Assembly: GCA_947596085.1 (NCBI GenBank)
Contig: CANQEW010000015.1
Location: forward strand, 1-50,200
Source: an uncultured Clostridia bacterium
GTDB lineage: Bacteria > Bacillota > Clostridia > Christensenellales > Aristaeellaceae
Direction of reading: 5' to 3'
DNA: 50,200 nucleotides
The position numbers and the translations under genes were made by a program. How positions within the stretch are numbered: position 1 is the stretch's first letter; each line of letters opens with the position of its first letter. The notes under the pieces were generated by a model. That model did no database searches. It saw nothing but the letters and a program-made list of their open reading frames with translations, and was not told where the DNA came from. This document shows, piece by piece, positions 8,782-16,631 of this stretch.

Positions 8782-9016
8782 GACGCAGCGAGCATCCGGC
8801 CGATATACGAGAGCCGCAATTCCCAATTCCCTTTCCTCTTTGCTTCCGCACCGCTGTTTTTGACTGCTTCAGCGGTGTGAGCCGCCCGCTTCATGTGGAG
8901 CGGGCGCGATTTATCCGAAAGCCGCTTGCTTGTCAATCCGGCGGCTCTTTGACAGACCGGGGGGGGCTGCCCTTGCGGGCAGCCCCCCCGGCTTGGTTCG
9001 GAATTATGTTTTGCGC
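8782..9016. terminator. Convergent intergenic region with three hairpins
   Basis: Three hairpins separate the convergent genes: CACCGC/GCGGTG (about 8849-8877), CGCCCGCT/AGCGGGCG (about 8887-8910, then CGATTTAT), and a very stable 13-bp stem at 8960-8972 with 8977-8989 closed by a TTGC loop. The last has no U-run on either strand. They probably end both transcripts. I see no gene here. Confidence 0.6.
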
Positions 9017-10666
9017 TTATTCCGTGATGACGATGCGGCCCTGGCCGTAGGGATCCGCGTACTCCTCGCCAACCACGCCGCCGAGCTCGTCCACGATGTA
9101 GTTGATCAGCACCTGATTGTCGATCAGGATGTCGTCCAGCACCACCGGGCTGCCCGGGAACATGCTCATGCCGTCGCCGCCGGACTTCAGCCAGTAGTTG
9201 TGGGAGGCCAGCGTGTAGGTCTTCTCCGGATCGATGGGCTCGCCGCCGACCATCACGTTTTTCACGCGGCGGTCGCCGGTAACCTCGACGAAGCTGCCGT
9301 AGTCGTCGATCACGACGCTGGGCGTCACGCTCATGTCGATCTCATAGGTCAGGCCGGAAACCTGGATGAAGCCGCCGTTCTCCGCCGGGAGCTCGCAGGC
9401 GCCCATCTCCAGCGCGTCCAGCACCTGCTGACCGGTGACTTCGATCTTGCAGGCCATGTTGCCGAAGGGATGCACGCTGATGATGTCGGCGTAGGTAATG
9501 TCGCCTGCATCGATGTCCGCGCGGATGCCGCCGCCGTTGACAAAGCCGATGTCCGCGTCGAGCAGCGTGCGGTAGGCGTCGGCGCACAGGTCGCCCAGGT
9601 TGGTCTCCTGGCTGCGCACGATGCGCAGGGGCTTGCCATCCTCGCCCACGGCCGTCGGATCGGTGGTGGTCAGCTTCACCTGCGTGGAGGCCACAACCTC
9701 ATTCAGAATCTCATCGTTCTGGGCCTTGATCTCGTCGATCACGCCCTGCGCCTCTTCGTCCTTGAAAATGGTCTCGTTGTGCAGCTGGGTGGCGATGGTG
9801 CCGTCCGGGTTGATGAACAGCGTGCCCACGTTCTGCAGCTTGGTACCGGTCTGGGTCAGGATCACGTCCTCGCCGTTGGCGTTCTTGACGATCTCCTGCT
9901 CCATCACGGTGTGAGAGTGGCCGTCGAGCACCACGTCGATGCCGGTGGTGTGAGTGATCACGGAGCTGGAGGTGTAGGGCAGCTCGGGGCCGTCCGCGTT
10001 CACGCCCAGGTGGCTCATCATGATGACCTTGTCCACGCCCTCGGCGCGCACGGCGTCCACGGCGTTCTGCACGGCCTCGTACAGATCCGCACCGTCGTTG
10101 CCCTCGCAGAAGCTGTAGATGTAGTTGCCGTTCTCATCCTGGAAGTAGGTCGGGGTGGAGGAAGTGAAGGTGTCGGGCGTGGTCGCCGCCACGAAGCCCA
10201 GCTTCCAGCCGCCGATCTCCACCACCTTGTAGGTGTCGAAGATGAACTCGCCTCCGGTGCTCTTGAAGTTCGAGGAGATGTAGGGGAAGTTCGCGCGGGA
10301 GGTCAGCGCCATGAACTGATCCATGCCGTAGTCGAACTCGTGGTTACCGGGGATGGCGATGTCATACTTGAGGGCGTTCATGATGTCGATGATCGCCTCG
10401 CCCTTGGACAGCGTGCCCACGGTGTCGCCCTGAACGGCGTCGCCGTTGTCCACGAGCATCGTCTCGTAGCCCAGCGCCTCGTAGGCCTTGCGATAGGCCG
10501 CGACGCCCGCGTAGCCCACGTTGTCCTCAATGCCGCAGTGAATGTCGTTGGCGTAGAGGATGACCACGGGAGCGTGCTCGACCTCCGCCGCCTCCTCGGC
10601 GAACGCGGCGATGCCGGCAAGCAGCATGGAAGCGGCCAGCAGCACGGCCAGCAGTTTCTTGAACAT
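9017..10666 (-). CDS. Secreted 5'-nucleotidase / 2',3'-cyclic phosphodiesterase
   Basis: UshA/YfkN-type metallophosphoesterase of 549 residues. It has a signal peptide (residues 1 to about 23), then the calcineurin-like domain with all metal motifs: YANDIHCG near 39-45, DNGDAVQGD near 73-81, GNHEFDYG near 107-114, and the later SHLG and DGHSHT. The C-terminal 5'-nucleotidase domain follows (ETNLGDLCADA, FVNGGGIRAD). It should dephosphorylate external nucleotides to feed nucleoside and phosphate uptake. No LPXTG or membrane anchor is present. The start at 10666 has AAAGGTGG eight bases upstream; a GTG four codons earlier overlaps that site. A promoter with an extended -10 box precedes it. It is monocistronic. 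Confidence 0.93.
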   Translation of the reverse strand: MFKKLLAVLLAASMLLAGIAAFAEEAAEVEHAPVVILYANDIHCGIEDNVGYAGVAAYRKAYEALGYETMLVDNGDAVQGDTVGTLSKGEAIIDIMNALKYDIAIPGNHEFDYGMDQFMALTSRANFPYISSNFKSTGGEFIFDTYKVVEIGGWKLGFVAATTPDTFTSSTPTYFQDENGNYIYSFCEGNDGADLYEAVQNAVDAVRAEGVDKVIMMSHLGVNADGPELPYTSSSVITHTTGIDVVLDGHSHTVMEQEIVKNANGEDVILTQTGTKLQNVGTLFINPDGTIATQLHNETIFKDEEAQGVIDEIKAQNDEILNEVVASTQVKLTTTDPTAVGEDGKPLRIVRSQETNLGDLCADAYRTLLDADIGFVNGGGIRADIDAGDITYADIISVHPFGNMACKIEVTGQQVLDALEMGACELPAENGGFIQVSGLTYEIDMSVTPSVVIDDYGSFVEVTGDRRVKNVMVGGEPIDPEKTYTLASHNYWLKSGGDGMSMFPGSPVVLDDILIDNQVLINYIVDELGGVVGEEYADPYGQGRIVITE

Positions 10667-10709
10667 GAATGGTCCCACCTTTCAATGTTTTACTGGAATT
10701 ACCAATGTT

Positions 10710-10718
10710 ATTATAACA
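10710..10718 (-). promoter_or_regulatory. Extended -10 promoter of the nucleotidase gene
   Basis: On the minus strand TG-T-TATAAT is an extended -10 box. A TTTACA lies 20 bases upstream of TATAAT, a poor spacing for a -35 box, so the extended element may compensate. Confidence 0.5.
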
Positions 10719-10761
10719 CAAATGGTTCAAAAGTTTGTAAAGGAAATGTTGATTTGTATGT

Positions 10762-10801
10762 AAAAGCGCCCGCTTCTCTTTTTGGGAGGATGGGCGCTTT
10801 T
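10762..10801. terminator. Bidirectional terminator after the DUF1295 gene
   Basis: AAAAGCGCCC (10762-10771) pairs with GGGCGCTTTT (10792-10801). It lies just after the stop of the minus-strand DUF1295 gene and ends in four U on either strand. Confidence 0.75.
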
Positions 10802-10810
10802 CGCGGTTCG

Positions 10811-11596
10811 TCAGGCCACCAGCCACTTGTATTTCTTCACGCTGTAGAGCGGCACGAAGGGAATCAGGATCGGCGTGGTCTGGACGTACTCCCGATATGC
10901 CGGGTCGCCGCCGTAGTTCTTATCCTGGCGCAGCTCCAGCCGGCGCGCGCCGCTGAACATCACGTACGCGATGCCAACGAAGCCCAGAATCGACAGCGTC
11001 CACTCCAGCGCGCCGCGATACACGCTCAGTCCAGAGATGAACACGCCCGCCCAGAGCAGCAGCTCCCCGAAGTAGTTGGGGCAGCGCACGAAGCGGTAGA
11101 GTCCCGTTCGCACGAAGCTGTGGGGCGCCGATTTCTTCGCCCGGGATTTCTGCAGGTCGGCCATCGCCTCCAGCAGAATGCCGGCCGCCATGAGCGCCGC
11201 GCCCAGCGCGGAAGCCGCGTCCAGCCCTTCGCCGCCGCGCATCCGAAACAGCACCGGCGCACACTGGCAGACATACAGCACGGAACAGCTCAGCCAGATG
11301 CAGCACTTCGCGATGAAGGGCACCTCGGTCTTGACCTCGCCCTTCAACAGCTTGCGGTACGGCGCGCTCTTGAGCTCGCGAAACAGCAGGTAGCCGCCCA
11401 GGCGCAGTCCGTAGAGGATCAGCAGCGCGCACATGACGGCGGCGATCCCGCTGGGCGTTTCGCGGAACAGAAACAGCAGCAGCGTGCCGATTCCCGCGAT
11501 GGACAGGCCGTAACCCACCGAAAAGAAGTAGACGTACTTGATGAATCCAACGGCGCTGATCGCGAGCGCGACGATGAGCGTGACGAGCAACTCCAT
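10811..11596 (-). CDS. DUF1295 / steroid 5-alpha reductase-like membrane protein
   Basis: Integral membrane protein of 261 residues with about six hydrophobic segments. The C-terminal half has the DUF1295 signature GLYRFVRCPNYFGE-LLWAG, then a terminal stretch reading Y-REYVQTTP-LIPF, as in the isoprenylcysteine methyltransferase and steroid reductase superfamily. The substrate is unknown. The start at 11596 (MELLV) is chosen because the open frame upstream runs back through the tRNA-Leu terminator; the binding site GCGAGG is weak. A GC-rich hairpin (CCCCGCGG/CCGCGGGG, about 11619-11636) sits in the leader just before the gene and could affect translation. Confidence 0.85.
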   Translation of the reverse strand: MELLVTLIVALAISAVGFIKYVYFFSVGYGLSIAGIGTLLLFLFRETPSGIAAVMCALLILYGLRLGGYLLFRELKSAPYRKLLKGEVKTEVPFIAKCCIWLSCSVLYVCQCAPVLFRMRGGEGLDAASALGAALMAAGILLEAMADLQKSRAKKSAPHSFVRTGLYRFVRCPNYFGELLLWAGVFISGLSVYRGALEWTLSILGFVGIAYVMFSGARRLELRQDKNYGGDPAYREYVQTTPILIPFVPLYSVKKYKWLVA

Positions 11597-11712
11597 AGAA
11601 ACAACCTCGCTTTCTCCCCCCGCGGGACCGCGGGGCGGATGCGTCTCCGCGCGACATTGTATGCGGCTTTCACCGAGCGCAGGCCGCCTTCGCGGCATTC
11701 TGCCTCCAACGC

Positions 11713-11751
11713 AAAAAATCGCCCGCCGGCCGCCGAGGCGGCCAGCGGGCG
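11713..11751 (-). terminator. Rho-independent terminator of tRNA-Leu
   Basis: A long GC-rich hairpin (CGCCCGC...GCGGGCG, 11720-11751) begins seven bases after the tRNA 3' end and is followed on the minus strand by six U. It is one of the few terminators in the window with a full U-run. Confidence 0.85.
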
Positions 11752-11757
11752 AACGCA

Positions 11758-11841
11758 TGCTGAAAACGGGACTTGAACCCGTACATTCTTTCGAATAGCG
11801 GATTTTAAGTCCGCTGCGTCTGCCGATTCCGCCATTTCAGC
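11758..11841 (-). tRNA. tRNA-Leu (UAA)
   Basis: Long-variable-arm tRNA of 84 bases. The acceptor GCTGAAA pairs with TTTCAGC and the discriminator is A. The D arm has GGCGGAATCGGCAGACGC, typical for tRNA-Leu. The anticodon loop CTTAAAA gives UAA. The T arm is ACGGGTTCAAGTCCCGT. CCA is not encoded. The gene begins 23 bases after the stop of the small membrane protein gene and has no promoter of its own that I can see. Confidence 0.93.
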
Positions 11842-11864
11842 ACGGCGGCGCGAGGCCGCGCGGA

Positions 11865-12125
11865 TCAATCCCGGACGATATGTTCGAGAATCGCGTTATT
11901 CTTGCTGACCTTGTTGTAGATCAATCCGTTCATCACCAGGGCCAGGCAGATCAGCAGCCCCACAGCGAAGCAGGCGCTCACCACGATGATGTACGTGTTC
12001 GACGCGTTCAGCGTCAAAAGCGTCATGATCATCTCATTCGAAATGATGGTGTGGGAGAGCAGAAATCCCCCAAACGTGGCCAGAACCAACACGATCAGGC
12101 CCAGAAGAATGCAAATCGTACCCAT
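11865..12125 (-). CDS. Small two-helix membrane protein, unknown
   Basis: Protein of 86 residues with two hydrophobic segments (about 3-24 and 44-68), a short polar loop between them, and a charged tail. I do not recognise the family. It is probably real: AAGGAG lies six bases before the ATG and a strong promoter (12155-12183) directs it. It lies between asnB and tRNA-Leu on the same strand, and the tRNA follows after 23 bases, so the transcript may carry both. Confidence 0.7.
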   Translation of the reverse strand: MGTICILLGLIVLVLATFGGFLLSHTIISNEMIMTLLTLNASNTYIIVVSACFAVGLLICLALVMNGLIYNKVSKNNAILEHIVRD

Positions 12126-12154
12126 GACGTTCTCCTTATGCTTGTAATGCTATT

Positions 12155-12183
12155 ATTATAATGCGAAAACGCGGGGCTGTCAA
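12155..12183 (-). promoter_or_regulatory. Promoter of the small membrane protein (and tRNA-Leu)
   Basis: TTGACA (12178-12183), 17 bases, TATAAT (12155-12160) on the minus strand: both boxes match consensus perfectly. No other promoter is seen before tRNA-Leu. Confidence 0.8.
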
Positions 12184-12216
12184 GCGCGAGGAGGACCGCC
12201 ATGGGCACGCATATCG

Positions 12217-13797
12217 TCACTTTCCGCTGTCGCCGTAGTTCTTGAGCACGCGGGCGGAGGGATCGTCCACGTCGCAGCCCGGCCAGCTCCTGTTTGGCAT
12301 CCAGAAATCCACCACCATCGCGGACTGGCCCGGATAGTACTTCTCGAAGATCTGACGGTAGAGCAGGCTCTCCTTGGTGAAGGGGCGCGCGTGATCGTAG
12401 CGCAGGCGCTCGCGCTCAAATTCCGCGTCGGTATAGCTGCGCTCCGCCAGCGCCTTCAGATCGTCCACCATCGAGTGGCCCACCGCGTCGCTGAACGCCG
12501 CCTTCTGCCGCCACAGGATCTCCTCGGGGAGCAGGTGGTCGCCGGCAAAGGCCTTGCGAATCAGGTATTTACCCATGTCGTGATTGTTCATCTTGAGCGC
12601 CGGGTCGATGGACATGGCGCAGCGCACGAACGCCAGATCGCCGAACGGCACCCGCGCCTCCAGCGAGTTGACCGATATGCAGCGGTCGGCGCGCAGCACG
12701 TCGTACATGTGCAGCTCCCGGATGCGCTTCTCGGCCTCCTCCTGGAACGCCGCCGCGTCCGGCGCGAAGTCCGTGTACTTGTAACCGAAGAGCTCGTCGG
12801 AAATCTCGCCGGTCAGCAGCACGCGCACGTCCGTGTGTTCGTGGATGTATTTGCACACCAGATACATGCCGATGCTGGCGCGAATGGTGGTAATGTCGTA
12901 GGTGCCCAGCAGCTCAACCACGGGCTCCAATGCATCCAGCACATCCTGTTCGGATATGATGACCTCCGTGTGGTCGCTGCCAATGTAGTCCGCCACCTTG
13001 CGGGCATACTTGAGGTCGATGGCGTCGACATCCATGCCGATGGAGAAGGTGCGAATCTTGTGGGGCAGGCGCTTGGCCGCGATGGCGCACACCAGCGAGC
13101 TGTCCAGGCCGCCGCTGAGTAGAAATCCCACCGGCGCGTCGGCGTCCAGCCGCTTTTCCACGCCCGCGATCAGCAGGTCGTGAAGCTGTCCGCACGCCTC
13201 CTCCTCGCTCTCCATCTGGAACTGATCCACGTGGGACGGGTCCGCGTAGCGCACGAACTGCCCATCCGCCCAGTAGCAGCCCGGCGGGAAGGGCAGAATC
13301 CGCTCGCACAGCCCGACGAGGTTCTTCGGCTCGCTGGCAAAGGCCATGCCGCCGTCGGCCACATGGCCGTAGTACAGCGGACGGATGCCGATGGGATCGC
13401 GGGCGGCCACGAAGCTTTCCCGCTTCGCGTCGTAGATCACCAGCGCGAATTCCGCGTCCAGCGCCTTGAACATCTCCAGGCCGTAGAGCTCATAGAGCGG
13501 CAGGAGAATCTCGCAGTCCGACTCGCCCTGGAAGCTGTACTTTTCCTTCAGGCGCTCCCGCACCGGGCGAAAGCCGTAGAGCTCGCCGTTGCAGACCACA
13601 TAGCTGCCGTTGAGCTCGAAGGGCTGCATGCCGCGCTCGTCCAGCCCCATGATGGACAGCCGGTGAAAGCCCATCCAGCCGCAGGGCAGCTCGATCATGC
13701 GCGACATGTCCGGCCCGCGGGAGATCGTGCGGTCAAAACCCGCGCGCATGGCCTCCAAATCCACCGCCTTGCTCTCAATTCCAAAGATCGAACACAT
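12217..13797 (-). CDS. asnB: Asparagine synthase (glutamine-hydrolysing)
   Basis: AsnB of 526 residues. It makes asparagine from aspartate, ATP and glutamine. Cys2 (MCSIFG) is the nucleophile of the N-terminal glutaminase domain, which also shows ISRGPD and NGELYG. The synthetase domain has the PP-loop SGGLDSS at 228-234 and GEISDELFGYKY. Length fits the short bacterial AsnB class. The start at 13797 exposes Cys2 and has GGAGG 10 bases upstream. A T-box leader with its own promoter precedes it, so expression should rise when an uncharged tRNA, presumably tRNA-Asn, accumulates. Confidence 0.96.
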   Translation of the reverse strand: MCSIFGIESKAVDLEAMRAGFDRTISRGPDMSRMIELPCGWMGFHRLSIMGLDERGMQPFELNGSYVVCNGELYGFRPVRERLKEKYSFQGESDCEILLPLYELYGLEMFKALDAEFALVIYDAKRESFVAARDPIGIRPLYYGHVADGGMAFASEPKNLVGLCERILPFPPGCYWADGQFVRYADPSHVDQFQMESEEEACGQLHDLLIAGVEKRLDADAPVGFLLSGGLDSSLVCAIAAKRLPHKIRTFSIGMDVDAIDLKYARKVADYIGSDHTEVIISEQDVLDALEPVVELLGTYDITTIRASIGMYLVCKYIHEHTDVRVLLTGEISDELFGYKYTDFAPDAAAFQEEAEKRIRELHMYDVLRADRCISVNSLEARVPFGDLAFVRCAMSIDPALKMNNHDMGKYLIRKAFAGDHLLPEEILWRQKAAFSDAVGHSMVDDLKALAERSYTDAEFERERLRYDHARPFTKESLLYRQIFEKYYPGQSAMVVDFWMPNRSWPGCDVDDPSARVLKNYGDSGK

Positions 13798-13820
13798 AAT
13801 AAAAGCACCTCCGTTGATTT

Positions 13821-14070
13821 CGCGGCGAATATTTCCTGATTTCAGGACGAATGCCGCGATCCGTGGTGCCACCTGATTTGCTTCTTAGCGGGCTCTGTCA
13901 AGCCCCGGCGGCTGTAACGTGCCGCCGCTCCGCCTCCCCTACTTGCGCGCCGCGCTTTGGGTTTGGGCTCGGGAGCGTTCCTTCGACCGGGTCCCGGGCG
14001 GGGCTTCCAGCCGCCCCCGCTCTCTGTGCCGTTCGCACCGGTTTACTGCTCTCCCTCATCGCGTCCCCTG
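13821..14070 (-). ncRNA. T-box leader of asnB
   Basis: The leader carries the T-box sequence AGGTGGCACCACGG (13861-13874), whose bulge pairs with the uncharged tRNA CCA end. Near the 5' end is the stem I element GATGAGGGAGAGCAGTAAAC (14041-14060), with an AGAGAG element further in. After the T-box, CGCGGC (13853-13858) can pair with GCCGCG (13821-13826) around an inner CCTGA/TCAGG hairpin, but no U-run follows. Several AAC triplets are present, as expected for an Asn specifier, but I cannot fix the specifier loop by eye. The mode (transcriptional or translational) is unresolved. Confidence 0.85.
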
Positions 14071-14083
14071 TGAAATTGGCTGT

Positions 14084-14112
14084 ATATTAGCACGCTTTTT
14101 CGCCCCTGTCAA
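14084..14112 (-). promoter_or_regulatory. asnB leader promoter
   Basis: TTGACA (14107-14112), 17 bases, TAATAT (14084-14089) on the minus strand, just upstream of the T-box stem I. Confidence 0.8.
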
Positions 14113-14229
14113 TAGCCAAATTTGCAATTTCAAATTCATTTAACATCATTTTGAGCGGTCATCTAATAAGATATGACCTATTTTTCGCTCTGAAACGAAA
14201 ATTCAACCTTCGCAAGTTGCAAAATCCTA
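14113..14229. other. AT-rich divergent spacer
   Basis: Spacer between the asnB and ANTAR-gene promoters. It is distinctly AT-rich against its surroundings and contains the inverted repeat GGTCAT/ATGACC (14157-14162 with 14173-14178). The repeat could be an operator; nothing shows which protein would bind. Confidence 0.4.
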
Positions 14230-14258
14230 TTGACAGCGCGAGCGATTTCTGCTAAGAT
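14230..14258 (+). promoter_or_regulatory. Promoter of the ANTAR-nadE operon
   Basis: TTGACA (14230-14235), 17 bases, TAAGAT (14253-14258). The predicted start lies within a few bases of the leader hairpin at 14265. Confidence 0.8.
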
Positions 14259-14264
14259 AATTCC

Positions 14265-14308
14265 AACAGAGCAAAGGTGCTATGGTCGCACGGGTATGCT
14301 CTGTTTTT
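14265..14308 (+). terminator. Leader terminator with candidate ANTAR-type hairpins
   Basis: ACAGAGCA (14266-14273) pairs perfectly with TGCTCTGT (14297-14304) and is followed by four more U, a complete intrinsic terminator at the very start of the transcript. An alternative fold uses the 5' arm in a small hairpin AGC-AAAGGT-GCT (14270-14281), whose six-base loop has A at position 1 and G at position 4, as reported for ANTAR-binding RNA. A second small hairpin GCA-CGGGTA-TGC (14288-14299) would use the 3' arm. The terminator and the two small hairpins exclude each other. The downstream gene encodes an ANTAR protein, so autogenous antitermination is a reasonable inference. Confidence 0.6.
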
Positions 14309-14378
14309 ATATAAATTCAAAATTATGCGGAATAAATGATTCAGCGGACAGTTGACCGGCCGCGGATCGGAGCGGAAG

Positions 14379-14942
14379 ATGGCAAAGATTATCGTCGCCT
14401 TTGCGGAAGAGGAACAGCGCGAGCGCGTGGCGAGCGCTCTGGAGAAGTCCGGCCTGCGCGTATCGCGGCTCTGCGCCACCAGCGCGGAGGCGCTTCGGGC
14501 GATGAACGTTTTACAGGACGGCGTGCTGATCTGCGGCGCGCGTTTCCCCGACCGCACGGCGGACGACCTGGCGCGCGATCTGGGCGAGCTGGCGCTGATG
14601 CTGATCGTGGCCCGGCCCGAGACGCTCGCGCTATGCGAGACGAAGCGCGCGTTCAAGCTGGCGCTGCCGGCCTCCCGAGGCGAGTTGGCCAGCGCCGTGC
14701 GGATGCTCTTGCAGTTGCACGTGATGCGCATGCCCCACCGCAGCGAGGACGAGCGCGCGCTGGTCGAGCGCGCCAAGCGCCTGCTCGCGGAAGCGCACGG
14801 CCTGAGCGAGGCGCAGGCCCATCAGGCGCTGCAGCGGATCAGCATGAAGCTGGGCATCCGCATGACGGAGAGCGCGCGGCGGTTGCTGGACGGCGATGAG
14901 AGCATCGGAGGCGAACTATGGAATTTGACGCGGGAAAAGTGA
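14379..14942 (+). CDS. ANTAR-domain RNA-binding regulator with degenerate receiver
   Basis: Protein of 187 residues. Residues 1 to about 112 fold-match a response-regulator receiver, but the phosphate-accepting Asp is missing: the expected strand reads GVLICGARFPD near 48-58, and the usual KP at the end is LP. Residues about 118-172 form an ANTAR domain (a charged coiled coil, then A-AL-R-S-KLGI-M-E-AR-LL). ANTAR proteins bind paired RNA hairpins and block transcription terminators. The start at 14379 has GGAG six bases upstream. A leader terminator with candidate ANTAR hairpins precedes the gene, and its end overlaps nadE by 25 bases. The missing Asp suggests control by something other than phosphorylation. 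Confidence 0.82.
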   Translation: MAKIIVAFAEEEQRERVASALEKSGLRVSRLCATSAEALRAMNVLQDGVLICGARFPDRTADDLARDLGELALMLIVARPETLALCETKRAFKLALPASRGELASAVRMLLQLHVMRMPHRSEDERALVERAKRLLAEAHGLSEAQAHQALQRISMKLGIRMTESARRLLDGDESIGGELWNLTREK

Positions 14943-15673
14943 CGGGCGCGCTCGTGGCGTGGATTCGCGGCTGGTTTGCGGAGAACGGCCCGGATTGCAC
15001 GGCGGTGGTGGGCATCTCCGGCGGAAAGGACTCCTCGGTGGTCGCCGCGCTGTGCGCGCGGGCGCTGGGCCGGGAGCGCGTGCTGGGCGTATTGATGCCC
15101 AATGGCGAGCAGTCGGACATCCACGTGTCCTTCAACCTGGTGCGGCACTTGCAGATCCCCTGGGTGCAGATCAATATCGCCGCCGCATATGACGGCATGG
15201 CGCGCGCGCTGGACGGCGCGCTGGACGCCATCACGGAGCAGACGCGGATCAACCTGCCGCCCCGGCTGCGGATGGCCGCGCTCTACGCGGTCGCACAGAG
15301 CGCAAACGGCCGCGTGGCGAACACCTGCAACCTGTCCGAGGATTGGGTGGGCTATGCCACTCGCTACGGCGACGGCGCGGGCGACTTCAGCCCGTTGAGC
15401 CAGCTCACGGTGCAGGAGGTCAAGGCCGTGGGGCGGGAGCTGGGTCTGCCGAACGAATTCGTGGAGAAGCCGCCCATCGACGGCCTCTGCGGCATGACCG
15501 ACGAGGAAAAGCTCGGCTTCACCTACGCCGCGCTGGACCGCTACATCCGCACCGGCGTCTGCGAGGACGCGGCCGTCCGGGCGCGCATCGACCGCCTGCA
15601 CGAGGCCAATCTGTTTAAGCTTCGCCCCATGCCCAGCTTTCCACTGAATGAAGCGGATAAAATGAAATACTAA
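14918..15673 (+). CDS. nadE: NAD synthetase (ammonia-dependent)
   Basis: NadE of 251 residues, the last step of NAD synthesis: deamido-NAD plus ATP and ammonia to NAD. The PP-loop SGGKDSS is at 34-40, followed later by CNLSEDWVGY and a GDGAGDFSPL loop that resemble NadE substrate-binding segments. There is no glutaminase domain, so free ammonia or an external donor is needed. It overlaps the ANTAR gene by 25 bases and must be expressed with it, so NAD synthesis appears to sit behind a transcription-antitermination switch. A terminator follows at 15680. Confidence 0.93.
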   Translation: MEFDAGKVTGALVAWIRGWFAENGPDCTAVVGISGGKDSSVVAALCARALGRERVLGVLMPNGEQSDIHVSFNLVRHLQIPWVQINIAAAYDGMARALDGALDAITEQTRINLPPRLRMAALYAVAQSANGRVANTCNLSEDWVGYATRYGDGAGDFSPLSQLTVQEVKAVGRELGLPNEFVEKPPIDGLCGMTDEEKLGFTYAALDRYIRTGVCEDAAVRARIDRLHEANLFKLRPMPSFPLNEADKMKY

Positions 15674-15679
15674 ATTGAC

Positions 15680-15707
15680 GGGGAGCGTCCGGCCGGCGCT
15701 CCCCTTT
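15680..15707 (+). terminator. Terminator after nadE
   Basis: GGGGAGCG (15680-15687) pairs with CGCTCCCC (15697-15704), followed by TTT. Confidence 0.75.
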
Positions 15708-15735
15708 CCTATTTATATCCCTTCTATATCTTATA

Positions 15736-16557
15736 TCACTCATCTTTTCCCCTGCGCAGGATCGCCTCGTTCATGCTGCCGCTGCGGAAGCCGCCCAGAT
15801 CGAGCGTCACATAGCAAAAGCCCAGTGCTTTGAACCGCGCGTAGAGCGCCTCGCGCAGCTCCATCAGCCTGCCGAACTCCTCCGGCGGCAACTCCACGCG
15901 GGCAATCTCCCCGTGGATGCGCACGCGGCACTGCCGGAAGCCAAGCTCACGAAGATATCCCTCGGCGCGCTCCACGCGCGCGAGTCTCTCCGGCGTGATG
16001 GTCTCCCCGTAGGCGAAACGGGAGGCCAGGCAGGCGAGCGACGGCTTATCCCAGGTGGGCAGACCCAGCTCCCGGGAGAGCTGGCGAATGTCCGCCTTGC
16101 GAAGCCCAGCTTCCCGCAGCGGGCTGCGCACGCCCAGCTCCCGGATCGCGGCCATGCCGGGGCGGTAATCGCCCTCGTCGTCCAGATTGGAGCCCTCGAC
16201 GACGGTGGCGACGCCCCGCGAGCGGGCAAGGCGCTGAAATTCGCCGAAGATGGCGCGCTTGCAGTGATAGCAGCGATCCGGCGCGTTCTCCCGAAAGGCG
16301 GGTATGGACAGCGCATCGATCTCCACCACGACCTGCTCGATGCCCCGGGCGGCGCAGAATTCCTCCGCCTCCGCGAGCTCCCGGGCGGGCACCGATGCGA
16401 TGCGCGCCGTCACCGCCATGGCCCCGTCCCCCAGCGCGTCCCGGGCGGCGCGCAGCAACAGCGTGGAATCCACGCCGCCGGAAAAAGCGACGGCGGCGCT
16501 TCCCAGCTTCTGCAGGCTCCGCAGCAGCGATTCATACCTTTGACGCAGCGCATTCAT
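15736..16557 (-). CDS. larE: ATP-dependent sacrificial sulfur transferase LarE
   Basis: LarE-family protein of 273 residues. In lactate racemase maturation LarE donates the sulfur of its own cysteine to the nickel-pincer cofactor. The PP-loop SGGVDST is at 26-32; CYHCKRAIF follows at 96-104; KPSLACLASRF places a Cys at 176, the sacrificial position in the Lactobacillus enzyme. FRSGSMNE ends the protein. The start at 16557 has AAGGAAGG nearby. No larA, larB or larC lies in the window, so the client enzyme is elsewhere or different. It is divergent from an RrF2 regulator gene 124 bases away. Confidence 0.9.
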   Translation of the reverse strand: MNALRQRYESLLRSLQKLGSAAVAFSGGVDSTLLLRAARDALGDGAMAVTARIASVPARELAEAEEFCAARGIEQVVVEIDALSIPAFRENAPDRCYHCKRAIFGEFQRLARSRGVATVVEGSNLDDEGDYRPGMAAIRELGVRSPLREAGLRKADIRQLSRELGLPTWDKPSLACLASRFAYGETITPERLARVERAEGYLRELGFRQCRVRIHGEIARVELPPEEFGRLMELREALYARFKALGFCYVTLDLGGFRSGSMNEAILRRGKDE

Positions 16558-16631
16558 GGGCAAACCTTCCTTTCCGTTAAAATCACATTTCCCCGCGCAG
16601 CGGGCATTTTGCACAAAATCCTTCACAATGC

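Noticed and set aside
8930-11776. A 948-codon plus-strand open frame over the nucleotidase and DUF1295 genes
   Set aside because: It is antisense to two recognised genes and spans a terminator and a promoter; its composition is typical of a GC-rich shadow.
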